From contig OZ020490.1 of assembly GCA_963971405.1 (NCBI GenBank), positions 33,629,464-33,693,463 on the forward strand: 64,000 nt of DNA, given 5' to 3'. Under the pieces are notes generated by a model. The model did no database searches and was not told the origin of the DNA. It was given only the letters and a program-made list of their open reading frames with translations. How positions within the stretch are numbered: position 1 is the stretch's first letter; each line of letters opens with the position of its first letter. The stretch is from Psococerastis gibbosa (taxonomy: Eukaryota > Arthropoda > Insecta > Psocodea > Psocidae). Below, in pieces: positions 23,401-33,510 of the stretch. Made by a program: the position numbers and the translations under genes.

Positions 23401-26400
23401 CTTGCAACTGCAGAGAGCTAAAGAATGGGCTCTCAAATATATGAGCGGATGCTGCAGTTCTGCGGGAGACACAGTCCCTGCTGAAGAAGAAATAAACTCT
23501 ACAGAAATCACTGGTAATTTCTCTTAATTGTTTATTAACTTGAGACAACCTAAGGGCAGACTCGTTCGCCTCGGGGGAAGGGGCGTTGACTAATAGGGTG
23601 GATCTCCTGATTATAGTGGATTCTGAACCACATGGAGAACGTGGTGAAGTCACACGATTAATTCGAAGGTGACTAGGACTCGCCACGCATGTAGACTGAC
23701 TGGTATAGTCTCAGCGCGTTATCATGTCCCACCATGTTCCCCTGCCAACGCTGTGCACAATATCAAGTTTGCCGCAGTTTGAAACACGCTCTGCTCTCGT
23801 GGATTCAACTTGGCAAGGCCGTTGGCAGTATTATTATACTTGATTGAGAATGAGATTTCCAACCATTTTGTATACAAGGGGGGCATGGAGATTTTTGAGT
23901 AAATTAATTACACGGCCTAAACGATGTAAAGATTGTGAAAAATTCTTTAAAAAAAATGCCTACTATAGTAAACTTCATGACTATAAAGGATGTGTGACAT
24001 TGTGGACAGCATCCGCCATCTTGAAATTCTTCGCTAAGCAGAATCACTTTGGTACGATGTAACCGAAATTAGAGGATATGGAAAAAACTGGGCTTGGCGG
24101 AATTCGAACCCACGATCTACGCCTAACCGGGGCGTCGTCTTAACCGCTGGACCACAAGCCCCGACAAGTTTTTTCCATATCCTCTAATTTCGGTTATAAC
24201 GAGGAGGTTACCTCTTCAACCAAAGTTAATTTAATGTCAGTGTTATATATACCATATAATACTACAATGTAATTGGTACGATGTCTTCTTCACAAATACC
24301 AACGAGAAATTAGCTTATATATAATCTCCGACTTGTCTTTGCTTTAAAATTACGTATTTGAATATTTAAATTGTTTCTTTGTTGCAGTGGATGTGAGTGG
24401 TGCAGGTATGGTCAATGATGAAGACCTGTCGGATTGCAATGATAATAATTCGCTTGAAAACCAGAAAACTATCGTGAGGCCAATGGTTATCATCGATGTT
24501 CGTGACCAAAACCGTGCTATCAAAAATACACAGCAAGGAACTGGAGAAGATGTGGAGTCTGATGCATCAACCATAGGGGAGCTGCCGAATAGTATTGAGC
24601 ATAATTTGTCCGAAACCCGAAGAGCTGTAGTGGAAGCAATCCTCGTCAACAAGGCTCGTAACCAAAACAGTCCTTTAAAAGATACACAGCAAGTAACTGT
24701 AGAAATTGTGCAGGCTCAAGTGCCAACCATAGAACAGTGGCAGCATAAAGATAAAGAGCGGAATTCCCCAGGAAATCGAAAACCTGTTGTGGAGCCAATC
24801 GCCAGCGTCGATGATCGTCACCACAAATCTCTAATCAAAAATACTCAGCTAGTAACTGGAGAAGATGTGCAGTCTGAATTAACACGTCCTGTAGACGAAC
24901 GACTGAATAACAATGAACAAAATTCGCCAGAAAATCGTGTAGTGGAGCCTACGGTTGACCTCGATATTTATCGCCGAAACTGTCCTATTAAAACGACGCA
25001 GGCAAGAGAAAAAGTGCAACCTGCCGTACAAACTGTTGAAGAGCCGCCGTGTAACAATAAGCTATATTCGCAAAACCGAAAGTCTGCCTTGGAAATCTCA
25101 TCGCGTCCAAGTTGCGGCAAAAATTATGCAGGAAAAATGTATGAGTGTCCAATGTGTTGTGAGGGGTTTATAGAGAACGTTGAACTGAAGAAGCATTTAC
25201 GGACCCACAAAGAAAGTAAATTCACCTGTGAAGTTCCAGATTGCGGCGAACAGTTTCAAGATGCTTCCACGCTGGAACTCCACATTGCCACTCATAAACA
25301 TAAAGCACCGTATTCTTGTAAGATTTGCGGGAATCTGTATAGCAGGCAGGGTTGTTTGCAGACGCACATGCTCTTAGTACACCAACCGCTATGCCAGCCC
25401 TGTAACAAACGGTTTAATAGTTATCTTGAATACATGTTTCATCTTGAAAATGAGCATCAGCCCAACAAGTGTGAACATTGTCGGCCGACGGTTGCATCCA
25501 AAAATGTGCTCAATTCTTGCAAACAACGTAAAAAGGGAGTGACAAGGAAAAGTAAAGCTGATTTAGTGCCTGCCTCTAAAAATTCACAAGCTTCGGCTTC
25601 AGACGCAGAATCACGTGGAGTCGATGCAGAATCTTCAGGAGACAAACACGCTAAAAATGTTCCTGGTAGTTCTAAGTCAGGGGATTTTTCGGATAAATCT
25701 CAGTATACATCGCCACCTGTGTCAAAATTGTCTGGAACTTATGATTCAACCCCGCATACACTAATTCATGATTCACTGGTTCCTTCATCAGAATCAGCTA
25801 GGTTGAAGGTCACACTACCTGATTCCCTTGTATCTAATTATAGTACCCTAGATGATTCTGTGCTATGCAAGGTGACGCCGGCTTCGAAGCGACGTGCGTC
25901 TGAACGGTCAACTGCAGCAATTTTAAAGTTTCAATCGCTTGGATTAGCGCGAGATTCACCCGAATCTGGATCTGAGTCCCTTGATGACGATCTGCCCGAC
26001 TCTGCGCTTTGTGAGTTAACCGCGTCTGTGAGGCCGCCTAAGTGTAAAAGTCCAAAGCTGATAGTAACACCTGATAAACAATTAACTGAAAAATCGTCGG
26101 ATCTCGTGATTGACCCTCCGTCTTTGAAGTCATCCAAGCCAAAAAACCATAAACAAACAGATCCTGCTTCCCAATTCCCGACTACAATTCCGGCGGATCA
26201 TTTGAAGATACAAGAAACAACCAACGGTAATAGTAATTGTCTTTATTTTATCCAATCAACCCTTATAGGCATGAGCACAATTTTCACGAAGGGAATTTAG
26301 GGCCTTTGGAGCCCTCCATTTTCCATTTTTGCTATTTTTGCGTCCAATATCGATCGCAGAGTGATTAGGCGGCAATTCCACCGGCGATTTTACTTCATTT

Positions 26401-28429
26401 GTGATTTGAGATTTTTTGTTTGTTTTGTTTTAAGGAGACTATTATGTAGATACTTAACTTATCTATTATAAATTAAGTTATAATATGGTAGCAGACATCA
26501 TTAATAAGTCTCTACCATATTATAACTTAATTTATAATAGATAAGTTAAGTATCTACATAATAGTCTCCTTAAAACATAAAATCACAGATGAAGTAAAAT
26601 CGCCGGTGGAATTGCCGCCTTAATAAAGTGCAATGTAACTATAAATAGAATATGTATTCGTCTACGCTTTGATGCATATTGTAGTACCATCACTGACACC
26701 GATCGGTTGCAGTTCCAGAACTTGATTTGTTAAAAACAACGGTGTCACGAGATTAAACTTATCAGCCATTAATGCGCATTGATTCACTTTTATTAATCGA
26801 AATTCAAATTAAGAAATTGACCCACGGCTATATTATTTTTGGTGAGTGTTTAATTTTGTCTCCCTTAGAGTTAGACAAATTATTTAGAATTCTAAATAAA
26901 TTACATAACATTACCTATATACTGTATGTGATTTTTTATTATTACTAATTTGTGGGATACAGAGTTATATTTTTATTTTTTATGGTGTTAATTGAATTAA
27001 AAATTTCTTTCTTTCTTTCTACCTATAGGCTACATTTTAATGTTTATTTGTAATTCCTTCAATTATTTTAAAACAATGCAACCACATTCTGGTATTCCAA
27101 TAATTTATTAATTTGAATTTCCTGCGCATTTTGCACATTGGACAAGCTGAGACACGCTGGCTATTAACGTTATAACAGGCGTGAGCTTGACAAGTATGGG
27201 TACTAGTCTGAATTGAACTAAGGTGGCTATTCCACCGACCTCGCTTTGCAGCGTGAGCGTGACATTGACATGGTAGCAGACATCATTAATATCTATCATA
27301 ATATATAACATCTTTAATGCCTGCTACCACGTCAATGTCACGCTCACGCTGCAAAACGAGGTCGGTGGAATAGCCGCCTAAGTCTCTAGTGAGTCCTTCC
27401 GGTAGCTCTTACCATCGTAGGCCACGGAGAGTCTAAAGAAAAAACAGAAAAACATGGCAGCTTTTGGATTACATTATTTCATTCTTCTTTATTTGTCTTC
27501 TAGATTACATAGGAACTACAACGCGCCATCAAAAAGTCACCAGACCAGCCAATGCCAAACGTCCTGTTGACCACGACGCATCAGTGCACTCTTCGGCATC
27601 CTCATCGATTCAGTCTTCAGAAAGATCCACCGACGAGGTAGAAATAAAGCCATCTGCAGACGAACGCTATCACTGCCCCCAATGCAACAGATCTTTCGAT
27701 CAAGTCGGGCACTTGAGAGAACATCTGGTGAGCCACGGTGGTTTCCGACCTTTTCAATGTAAAACATGCGAGAAAACCTTCACGAAAGCTGTCTATCTCA
27801 AAGCTCACAAAAGAGTTCACAGCGGAGAGAAACCTTTTCCGTGTCTAATTTGTAATAAACAGTTCGCGAAAAGCAGCAACCTTAAAAGGCACCTACGCAC
27901 CCATGACACGTCAAAAGAATTCCAATGTCCTCATTGCTCAAAAGCGTACTCTGGCAGTTCTATGTTTAAAAGACATATTCTTACGCATGATGAGAAAAAA
28001 CGTTATGTGTGTGAAACTTGTTCAAAAGCTTTTGTACGAAGTAGCCACTATTATGTACACATTCGAACACATAGCGGTGTGAGGCCTTATACATGTTGGA
28101 CGTGTAACAGAAGTTTTAACGTTAAAAGTCAACTAAATAGGCATAGCCGCGTTCACACCGGTATAAGGCCATATGCGTGTAAAGTCTGCGCTAAATGTTT
28201 CACAGACGGTAGCCAGCTTTCCAGGCATGCCAGAATCCACACGGGAGAGAGACCTTACGAGTGTCGACTATGTAAGAAACGTTATATTTACTCCTCAAAT
28301 TTGCAAAGGCATTTGGTCCAGCACAGTGGTAAACGGTCTTTTATTTGTAGTTTATGTGATAAAGGGTTTTTTGACGCTCTCGCTTTGAGGAGACATCTCG
28401 CCGCTGTACATGACAGAAAAGGAATTTGA
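14482..28429 (+). CDS. Large C2H2 zinc-finger protein with basic/AT-hook-like segments (ZNF-B)
   Basis: Seven exons join without a frame break: 14482-14612, 18765-18910, 20993-21146, 22661-22951, 23398-23513, 24388-26226 and 27504-28429. The sum is 3603 bases, or 1200 residues. The ATG is the first after an in-frame TAA at 14461. In order the protein has an Arg/Gly-rich segment ([10 protein letters not shown], residues 11-20), acidic exons, a tandemly duplicated segment ending in a GRP-type basic patch (RRGGRPPK), a long polar region, four C2H2 fingers (about residues 531-640), a Ser-rich linker, and nine C2H2 fingers (about 950-1197). The basic patches resemble AT-hooks. It is probably a nuclear DNA-binding regulator. 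AATAAA lies at 28554-28559. Exons 4-7 are well supported by phase and content; exons 1-3 are less certain. Reading through the exon 6 donor gives a shorter form ending at 26300. Confidence 0.75.
15272..16232. mobile_element. Palindromic MITE split by a non-LTR fragment
   Basis: The ends ctgcagcctgatcatggcga and tcgcctcgatcaggctgcag are inverted, with the shared interior aataccggtatttatttaat. A shorter complete copy lies at 34532-34690. The element is interrupted from about 15330 to 15950 by the 3' part of a non-LTR retrotransposon, whose (CAAT)n tail abuts the MITE. It lies in ZNF-B intron 1. Confidence 0.65.
15330..15950 (-). mobile_element. Non-LTR retrotransposon fragment with RT palm
   Basis: A minus-strand frame at 15452-15907 holds the RT words YGVPQGSVLGPLL and LFTDYAT. 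The second is the catalytic FADD position with both aspartates of the usual motif disturbed. The frame continues through KLLGFTVDSKLNW to a stop. A 15-base G/C homopolymer tract and the tail (CAAT)n, read (ATTG)n in element sense, follow. A related 3' end lies in plus orientation at 36640-37135. Confidence 0.8.
16385..16655 (-). repeat. Dispersed repeat family R, inverted copy
   Basis: Reverse complement of the same ordered segments seen at 23525-23790: it contains cctggtcatctccgaatcag, ctataatcaggagatcca and gggcaggttgcctcaag. Together with the other copies this defines a family of about 250 bases. It lies in ZNF-B intron 1. Confidence 0.55.
16660..16705 (+). pseudogene. Decayed duplicate of the ZNF-B exon 2 acceptor
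   Basis: The segment tctgatttctacctt followed by tgctttattttatag and cgtcttgaaag matches 18733-18776, the acceptor and start of ZNF-B exon 2. In the frame used by exon 2 it reads Arg-Leu-Glu-Ser then TGA, so it cannot serve the same reading frame. It points to a local duplication within intron 1. Confidence 0.5.
16839..17215. mobile_element. Composite palindromic MITE, left end degenerate
   Basis: The right end (ggtcggtggaaaccgcgcc, followed by TTA) is clear. The inner element begins ggcggggtttccaccgacc after ttaataa and carries the conserved core. The left outer arm is recognisable only from about caccgacctctcattgcag. It lies in ZNF-B intron 1. Confidence 0.6.
17246..17722. mobile_element. 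Palindromic MITE (TAA target duplication)
   Basis: TAA flanks both ends (17243-17245, 17723-17725). The ends ggcggggtttctacatacgt and acgtatgtggaatccccgcc are inverted. The interior holds gcaacgcttgattttac and the family core near 17620-17660. Its inner arms match 2575-2959 and 42715-43090. Confidence 0.65.
18290..18695 (+). mobile_element. Penelope-like terminal repeat fragment, plus orientation
   Basis: It matches the reverse complement of 47340-47810 almost segment by segment: the C-rich tract, tatataaaccaagg, cctcgagttgagcaagtctc, ctctgtagatggcagttctt, and ggttgttataacaagttttt. It includes a TATA-like box and the hammerhead-like motif at about 18511-18555. It ends about 70 bases before ZNF-B exon 2, so this mobile fragment abuts an exon. 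Confidence 0.7.
19255..19350 (+). repeat. Segment duplicated at 26918-27010
   Basis: The blocks atatactgt, aatttgtgggatayagagttatattt and ttaattgaat followed by ttctttct are shared in order with 26918-27010, in the last intron of ZNF-B. The rest of 18911-20992 shows AT-rich sequence and a MITE; a chance ORF at 19576-19782 is not supported. Confidence 0.45.
19931..20319. mobile_element. Composite palindromic MITE (TTA target duplication)
   Basis: TTA lies at 19928-19930 and 20320-20322. The outer end is ggcgcggtttccaccgacct; the inner element starts ggcggggtttccgacgacct after acttaa-type sequence. The core gatcattgatcaattttaac is central. It lies in ZNF-B intron 2. Confidence 0.75.
20460..20590 (-). 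mobile_element. Short 3' tail of a non-LTR retrotransposon
   Basis: The block tggctggtagaccatttgac, gccgcatagtagagctgggc and ggttttctacctc matches the tail of the longer copy at 41222-41690 and the copy at 59955-60010. Only the C-terminal end of the coding region is left. Confidence 0.6.
20690..20830 (-). repeat. SINE-like repeat (family T) copy
   Basis: Segments tggccaggtggtagcgtgct, agacgtgtcg, ctcgacacaagtacctat and gaggcgactgaagagg are the reverse complement of 56690-56830. Weaker copies lie at 40900-40980, 46495-46640, 53795-53890 and 59675-59870. The ggccaggtggtagcg segment resembles a polymerase III A box, which is why a SINE is suggested. Confidence 0.5.
21147..21227 (+). other. Optional exon 3 extension with basic patch and in-frame TGA (ZNF-B)
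   Basis: Exon 3 has a donor at 21147 (ccctc/gtgagat) and another 81 bases on (caagaat/gtaagtt). Both leave the same phase. The extension encodes a strongly basic segment with RPRGRPRKR, an AT-hook type motif, but the extension's first triplet in frame completes TGA at 21148-21150. The distal donor has the stronger consensus. Either the stop is recent, or the basic segment is used only in another form. Confidence in alternative use is low. Confidence 0.4.
21270..21443 (-). repeat. tRNA-derived SINE (family S)
   Basis: On the minus strand the head reads catgtagagtaatggcacgg and contains a B-box-like ggttcgagtccc. The tail is the segment acccctcactt-like pyrimidine/purine stretch shared with the other copies (cctagttgagt, gagagag). 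Copies lie at 44668-44908, 46905-47005, 60709-60870 and 61943-62070. It lies in ZNF-B intron 3. Confidence 0.65.
21535..21870 (+). repeat. Dispersed repeat, second copy of the 9475 family
   Basis: It shares acgtagtata, aaagctttgt, cgttttgaggtccc, tctgtctgt, gattttgatgaa and tttcggcatgtaggtt with 9475-9880 in the same order. It has no coding capacity. The remainder of intron 3 up to 22660 shows AT-rich sequence and nothing that I can name. Confidence 0.55.
22650..22907 (+). repeat. In-frame tandem duplication inside ZNF-B exon 4
   Basis: Two units of about 129 bases (43 codons) start at 22650 and 22779, each beginning ttggcctacag. Both encode the phrase NTQSD, then AYxNLPQVPYSSExLQNGD and TPIG. 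The first unit's ttggcctacag is the exon's splice acceptor; the second unit carries a copy of it that is now coding (LAYS). Using this internal AG at 22788-22789 would keep the frame and drop 43 codons. Confidence 0.8.
23525..23790 (+). repeat. Dispersed repeat family R in ZNF-B intron 5
   Basis: It starts 12 bases after the exon 5 donor and runs through cctaagggcagactcg, agggtggatctcctgattat, gtcacacgattaattcgaag, ccccaccatgttc-like sequence and gctgtgcacaatatcaag. It is the longest copy of the family in this window. Confidence 0.6.
24064..24205. repeat. Inverted repeat enclosing a tRNA-like sequence
   Basis: The arms cgaaattagaggatatggaa and ttccatatcctctaatttcg face each other around the tRNA-like segment 24090-24161. 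A second, truncated copy with the same neighbouring sequence (ggttgaagaggcaacct or its complement) is at 38155-38280. It lies in ZNF-B intron 5. Confidence 0.7.
24090..24161 (-). tRNA. tRNA-like cloverleaf, anticodon GGT position, lacks U33
   Basis: The 72-nt minus-strand sequence folds fully. The acceptor GGGCTTG pairs with CAAGCCC over 7 bp. The D arm is GTC/GAC, the anticodon stem is ACGCC/GGCGT with loop CCGGTTA, and the T arm is GTGGG/TCCGC with loop TTCGAAT. Downstream comes A, then G and a run of six T, as in a polymerase III terminator. The anticodon would be GGU (threonine), but the base before it is C rather than the near-universal U. That, the inverted-repeat setting and a second copy at 38225-38278 favour a repeat-borne tRNA relic over a working gene. 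Confidence 0.45.
26368..26619. mobile_element. Near-perfect palindromic MITE (TTA target duplication)
   Basis: TTA flanks it at 26365-26367 and 26620-26622. The ends are ggcggcaattccaccggcga and its complement, and the two arms match nearly throughout, meeting near 26505. It represents the simple host form seen interrupted at 13257-14213. It lies in ZNF-B intron 6. Confidence 0.8.
27222..27378. mobile_element. Short palindromic MITE (TAA target duplication)
   Basis: TAA lies at 27219-27221 and 27379-27381. The arms ggtggctattccaccgacct and aggtcggtggaatagccgcc are inverted and extend through gcgtgagcgtgacattgac. It is about 157 bases long and lies in ZNF-B intron 6, close to the last exon. 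Confidence 0.8.
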
Positions 28430-28692
28430 TTTTTTTTTTTTAAATTTATCATTCCTTCGACACATCCGGGCTGTTTGCGATTCAGGGCAATACTTCCATG
28501 TGGTGCCCTTCCAGCCGGGCCATTGATGTCTATGAAGTGTGACAGTTAATTAAAATAAAACAAACCATTTGTTAATGAAACTATTTCAAAGAAATTGGCG
28601 GGTTGCGGGTAGCCACCATTTTATTTGTTTTGCCCCGTCTTGTTGGAATACAAAGTTTCCATCGCTATGCTTGTCGCCGATTTTCCTTTTCC

Positions 28693-29075
28693 TTAAGAGG
28701 ACATGCTACGTAGAAAATAAGCACCCCAAAGTTTGTTGTTTTTAGTGGCATTTTATTTTTTTATTTAATTAACCAAGCAAGTCGTTAAATATTTGGCTCG
28801 TAGAAGTTGTGGAAGACTAAATACTTCATGCATCATATAATAGGAAATATTAAATTTTTGGTACCTTAGTTCTCTTATAAATACCAGACAGGACTAAAAT
28901 TTCGCGTATTCTGGGATTTTTGGAAGAACTACATAACCGAAAAGTAAAAATAAGTAAAAAAATAATAATACCCTATTATATGAGCCACATTTTTAATAAC
29001 TTGCTGAGTTAATTAAATAAAAATTGAAAAGTATTTAATTTTGGGCTGCCAATTTTCTACGTACCATATCCTCTT
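28693..29075. mobile_element. TTAA-flanked MITE, gctacgtagaaaa type
   Basis: The left end is TTAA then gaggacatgctacgtagaaa. The right end (ttttctacgtaccatatcct) is its degenerate complement. The family is complete at 40450-40852. The TTAA flanks suggest piggyBac-type mobilisation, which is inference. It lies just downstream of ZNF-B and directly next to another MITE of a related type. Confidence 0.6.
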
Positions 29076-29173
29076 GTATACTTGTGTACAGCCCGTAGGA
29101 AATTGGCAGCCCGAAATAGATTACTTCTTATTCTTTATTTAATTAATTAAGCATGTTATATATATAAACATGC

Positions 29174-29345
29174 TGTGGGGTAATTCGTTACATTCCAAGA
29201 AGAATTCATTTTTGAATGAAATTCAATTTTTAATCTGTTTTTTTTAAAAAGCAACTCAAAAAAAAAAAAAAACAAGAAAAACAAAGTGGCGAAAATCAAC
29301 AAAAACAAATGAATAAAGAAGGTGGCAGCACTCAAGAACGCCACA
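29174..29345 (-). repeat. 3' LTR of the gypsy element
   Basis: This 172-base repeat matches 33345-33510 with a few substitutions and length changes in an A tract. A homopolymer run of C on the plus strand (G in element sense) at 29351-29366 is the polypurine tract. The pol reading frame runs into the LTR without a stop before the tract. Confidence 0.85.
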
Positions 29346-32300
29346 ATACTCCCCCCCCCCCCCCCTAGAACAAAAGGTCAGCGAGTCAATGAACCGTGCC
29401 GGAACCTTGATTGGTCTTCCTAACCGTGTATGTCGCAGTGGTGCAATTGGCTGCGATGGCTCACTGGAAGGCGATGAAGGGGAAGTACACTCAGGTGTGT
29501 AGGTCGAAACATCCGGTGAGAAATTCTGCGATGCTTCTTCAAAACGTGAAGGTGGTCGGGCCGACGCAGGGCTATAAGTTGGAATGTCAGGAATCTGTTG
29601 ATTGTCGTCTTCTTTGAGCAGAAACGCAGGTTTTAAACGATCGATGGATACTGTTTGCGTTCCTCGTGGTGTCGAGATGGTGAAAACTTTCGCAGCTCGC
29701 TGAATAACGGAATATGGGCCGCTGTAGCAAGGCTGCAGTGGTGGTCTATGAGCATCTATTCTTAGAAAAACATGGGTGCACTTTTGTAAGTCTTTGTGGA
29801 CGAAGGTGCGCGCCTTAGAATGGTGTGAAACAGGTACGGCTTGCATATCTTGCATTTTCTGGCGAAAAGGGGTCAGTTGTTCTGGAATTTCAATGCTTTG
29901 CGTGGTATCCACGAAAAAATCAGCTGGGAGCCTGATCGTTTCGCCATATAATAGCTCGGCAGGCGTTGCATTACTGGAAGGAATAAGGTGTGATCGTAGT
30001 CCCAGTAAAACAATCGGAAGAGTATCCATCCAATGTTGGTCTAAATGGGCCGTGAGCGCAGCTTTTAAAGTCCTGTGGAAATGTTCAACCATTCCGTTAG
30101 CTTGAGGGTGGTACGCTGTTGTCTTAATGTGATGGGTGCCAAGAAGCTGTGTCAATGACTGGAAAAGGTTCGATTCAAATTGGCGCCCACGGTCAGTTGT
30201 GAGTGTGGCAGGGGCCCCAAAACGCGAAATCCACCCCGACAAAACAGCACTAGCGACGGTTTCTGCCTGGATATCTTCTATTGGTATTGCCTCCGGCCAC
30301 CTTGAAAATCGGTCGATTAATGTGACGAGATATCGCTGTCCTCGGGAAAGTGGAAGAGGGCCGACGATATCTAAATGCACGTGTTCGAAACGCCTTTTAA
30401 CCGAAGTTAGGTGCAACACGGTGCTGGAAGTATGGCGTCCAACTTTGGCTTGTTGACAAGATATGCATGTGCGGGCCCATTGGCGAACGTCCCGGCAAAG
30501 GAATGGCCAAACATACCTTTTACGCATCATATTAACGCAGGTATTGGCGCCAGGATGGGATAGATTGTGGAGAGCGTCAAAAAGTGGTCTTCTGAATAGA
30601 TGGGGAACGTACGGACGTAATGTTCCCGTTGACACGTCGCACTGTAACAGCGCCATTCGGAAGGTGGACAGGTTTCCACTTTAATGACGTACTTCCTTTA
30701 AGGGACTGAAATTCAGCGTCGGAGACTTGTGCTTGAGCAATAGTCTCTGAAGTAATCGCAAAAGAATCAATTGCATTGAGGCGAGAAAGACAGCCGGCTG
30801 CTTCATTGGCTGCTCCTTCGATGTGCTGAATGTTTGTAGTAAATTCGGCGATAAAACATAATTGGCGCCTCTGCCGTGGAGAAGCGTTGTCTGAAGACTT
30901 CAGAAATGCAAATGTCAAAGGTTTATGATCGGTAAATAATTCGAAATCTCGTGCTTCAAGCATGTACCGAAAATGTTTAATTGCTAAATAAATAGCTAGC
31001 AGCTCACGATCGTATGTACTGTATGCCTTTTGGGGGTCGTCAAGTTTGTGAGCAAAGAAACCCAAAGGCTCTAGAAATGAGCCTCGACGTTGGTGAAGCG
31101 CGGCGCCAACAGAAACGTCGGATGCGTCGGTGATTAGTACTAGTTTGCATTCGAGATCAGGATGAGCTAAAAGTGTGGCTCGAGCCAGGTCACTTTTTAA
31201 CTTACATAATGCTTCGTCTGCAGTAGCAGTCCAAGATAACGGTGTCTTATCCCCTTTTCTGCTAGATTTAACCAATTTGTTACGTGTCAGGTCCGAAAGA
31301 TGAGCGAGGGCGTCACCCGAATTCGGTAGAGTTTGGCGGTAGAAATTAATAAGTCCTAAAAACCGACGTAGTTCTGTGATGGTTTTGGGCTTTGGAAACT
31401 CTTGCACGGCAGACACTCTGGAAGGCAGGGGAGTGATCCCTGAGGCAGAAATCCGGTACCCTAAAAAATCTACTTCAGGAACGCCGAAAACACATTTTCC
31501 TATATGAACGTTGATGTGGAACTCCGAGAGCCGGTGAAAAATAGTTTCTAGGTGACTGCGATGTTCGTGTTCCGATGAAGATCCCACCAGGAGATCATCG
31601 AGATATGAAAATACAAAAGGCATATCCTTAAGGATACCGTGGAGGAATCTTTGAAAAGTCTGTGCCGCATTTCTTAGACCGAATGGCAGTTTCAAAAATT
31701 CGAAAAGTCCAAACGGAGTTATTACCGCAGTCTTTTGTATATCATTCGGATGAACTGGTATATGATTGAAAGCGCGCACTAAATCTAACTTAGAAAATAT
31801 TGTTTTTCCAGCTAGCGCTGCATTGAAGTCGCACAAGTGAGGAATGGGGTACCTGTCTGGCATTCAAGTTTTTATAATCACCACACGGACGCCAACTGCC
31901 GTCCTTCTTGGGAACTAAATGTAACGGAGATGCCCAAGGACTGTCACTGGGACGACAAATGCCTAGCTTGACCATTTTGGAAAACTCCTCATGTGCCGCC
32001 TTGTATTTGTCCGGAGGTAGACGACGAACCTTAGCAAATACTGGTGGTCCTGTAGTTTGAATGACGTGAGTCGTGCTGTGTGGCGGAGCAGTGAATGCGG
32101 GTGTACCTTGGGTGAGGGACGGAAATTTTTTGATAATATCCGCAAACTTTGAATGCGAAAATTCCGGCAGATCTTTTGAAAATGCAATCTCAGCGATTGA
32201 GGAACATTGAGTCGATGGATCCACAAGTATACCGTGTTTAATATCTACCACGAGGCCGAAATGGTCAAGGAAATCAGCACCGATCATAGGCGTATCTACT

Positions 32301-33344
32301 TCGGCAAGGAGAAATTTCCATTCGAAATCCTTTGGAAACCCCAGTGATAGGCGCAGGAGTTTTTTTCCAAAGGTGCGTATCGCGGAACCATTGGCAGCGT
32401 AAAGACGACGGTTGCAGGGCGATGTATGTGGAGAGCTCGTAGCAGGAAGGACTGAAATATCAGCACCCGTGTCAATTAAAAACTTAATTTTTGAGGACGG
32501 GTCGGTAATGAATAAGCGGCGGCTGGTTGGTTCCTGGATACACGCCGCTAATTGCGTCCAGCGAGGAGTTCCCCCTGTTTCTCAGGGGTGAGGGTGTTGA
32601 AAGAACAGGGTTGGCGACATTGGCGGGCGGCCTTCCCATAGGTCTGATGATACCAGCAGTAAATACCCTCACTATTTGGTTGCTTCTGCTTTGAAAAAAT
32701 GATTTTATTAGGTCGTCGTTTAGGAATTTCTTGCTGCCTGGCGCCAGCGCGAAATGCTGAGACTTCATTAGCAAGAGCAGCGATTTGTGCAGACATGGCG
32801 CTCAAGCTCATGCAGTCTTGAATTGGCAAGCTATTGGGTTTACGTGAGTCAACGATGGCATCAGCCAGCATACCCAAGCGCTCCAAAGGTTCAGTGGACG
32901 CGGTCAAAATCTGTCTCGCATTGTCAGGGAGTCGTTGTAGAAAAATAGTGTCCGACACTAAATTCCCATTAAATTGGCGCAAGAGTGAGGAAGGCTTCTC
33001 GTCACCTAGGGGAACATCTGCTAAAAGCTTCTGAATACGTTGTGTATCTGACAAACTGAACGTTTGCATCAGCCGATTTTTAAGATAAGTGTAGGGAAGG
33101 ACTAGTGGTGACGCACTAAAAATGTCCGAAACCTGTTCGACGATGCCGCTCTCTAAATTTGCCAAAAGATGATTGAACATGGCGTTTTCATCATTGCTAA
33201 TTCCAACATTTTGGAAAATAGCTTCCACCTGGTGGAACCAGATGGTTATGTTATTTGTATAGAACGGTGGCAGACGCAAATTCGTCTGAGTTTGCTGCTT
33301 ATTACTCACTGTGTCCGGTTTAATATTCTTCTGCGGGTCACCAA

Positions 33345-33510
33345 TGTGGGGTAATTCGTTATATTCCAAGAAGAATTCATTTTTGAATGAAACTCAATTT
33401 TTAATCTGCTTTTTTTTAAAGGCAACTCCAAAAAAAACAAGAAAAACAAAGTGGCGAAAATCAACAAAAACAAATGAATAAAGAAGGTGGCAGCACTCAA
33501 GAACGCCACA
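33345..33510 (-). repeat. 5' LTR of the gypsy element
   Basis: This 166-base repeat starts TGTGGCG and ends TTACCCCACA in element sense. The primer-binding-site-like sequence follows directly at 33344 and below. The few differences from the 3' LTR suggest a moderate age; I have not computed a divergence. Confidence 0.85.

Larger units (their letters stand above)
29174..33510 (-). mobile_element. Ty3/gypsy LTR retrotransposon, decayed, minus orientation
   Basis: LTRs are at 33345-33510 (5') and 29174-29345 (3'), starting TGTGG and ending CCACA in element sense, with the duplicated target ATGC at 29170-29173 and 33511-33514. Gag (32548 to about 33330) has the LPPF-type capsid start and a CCHC-like zinc knuckle (CWYHQ to RQPC). 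The protease shows DTGAD near 32467. RT has FSYLDDLLV, RNase H has [12 protein letters not shown], and integrase has an HHCC head and the D, D, E core with [11 protein letters not shown] priming-site-like TTGGTGACCCGC follows the 5' LTR, and a run of G precedes the 3' LTR. Frames break near 31860 and 30650, so it is not intact. The PBS and gag type recall Mag-like elements. Confidence 0.9.

Noticed and set aside
29411-30684. Plus-strand frames across the gypsy integrase
   Set aside because: Antisense shadows of the minus-strand pol gene.
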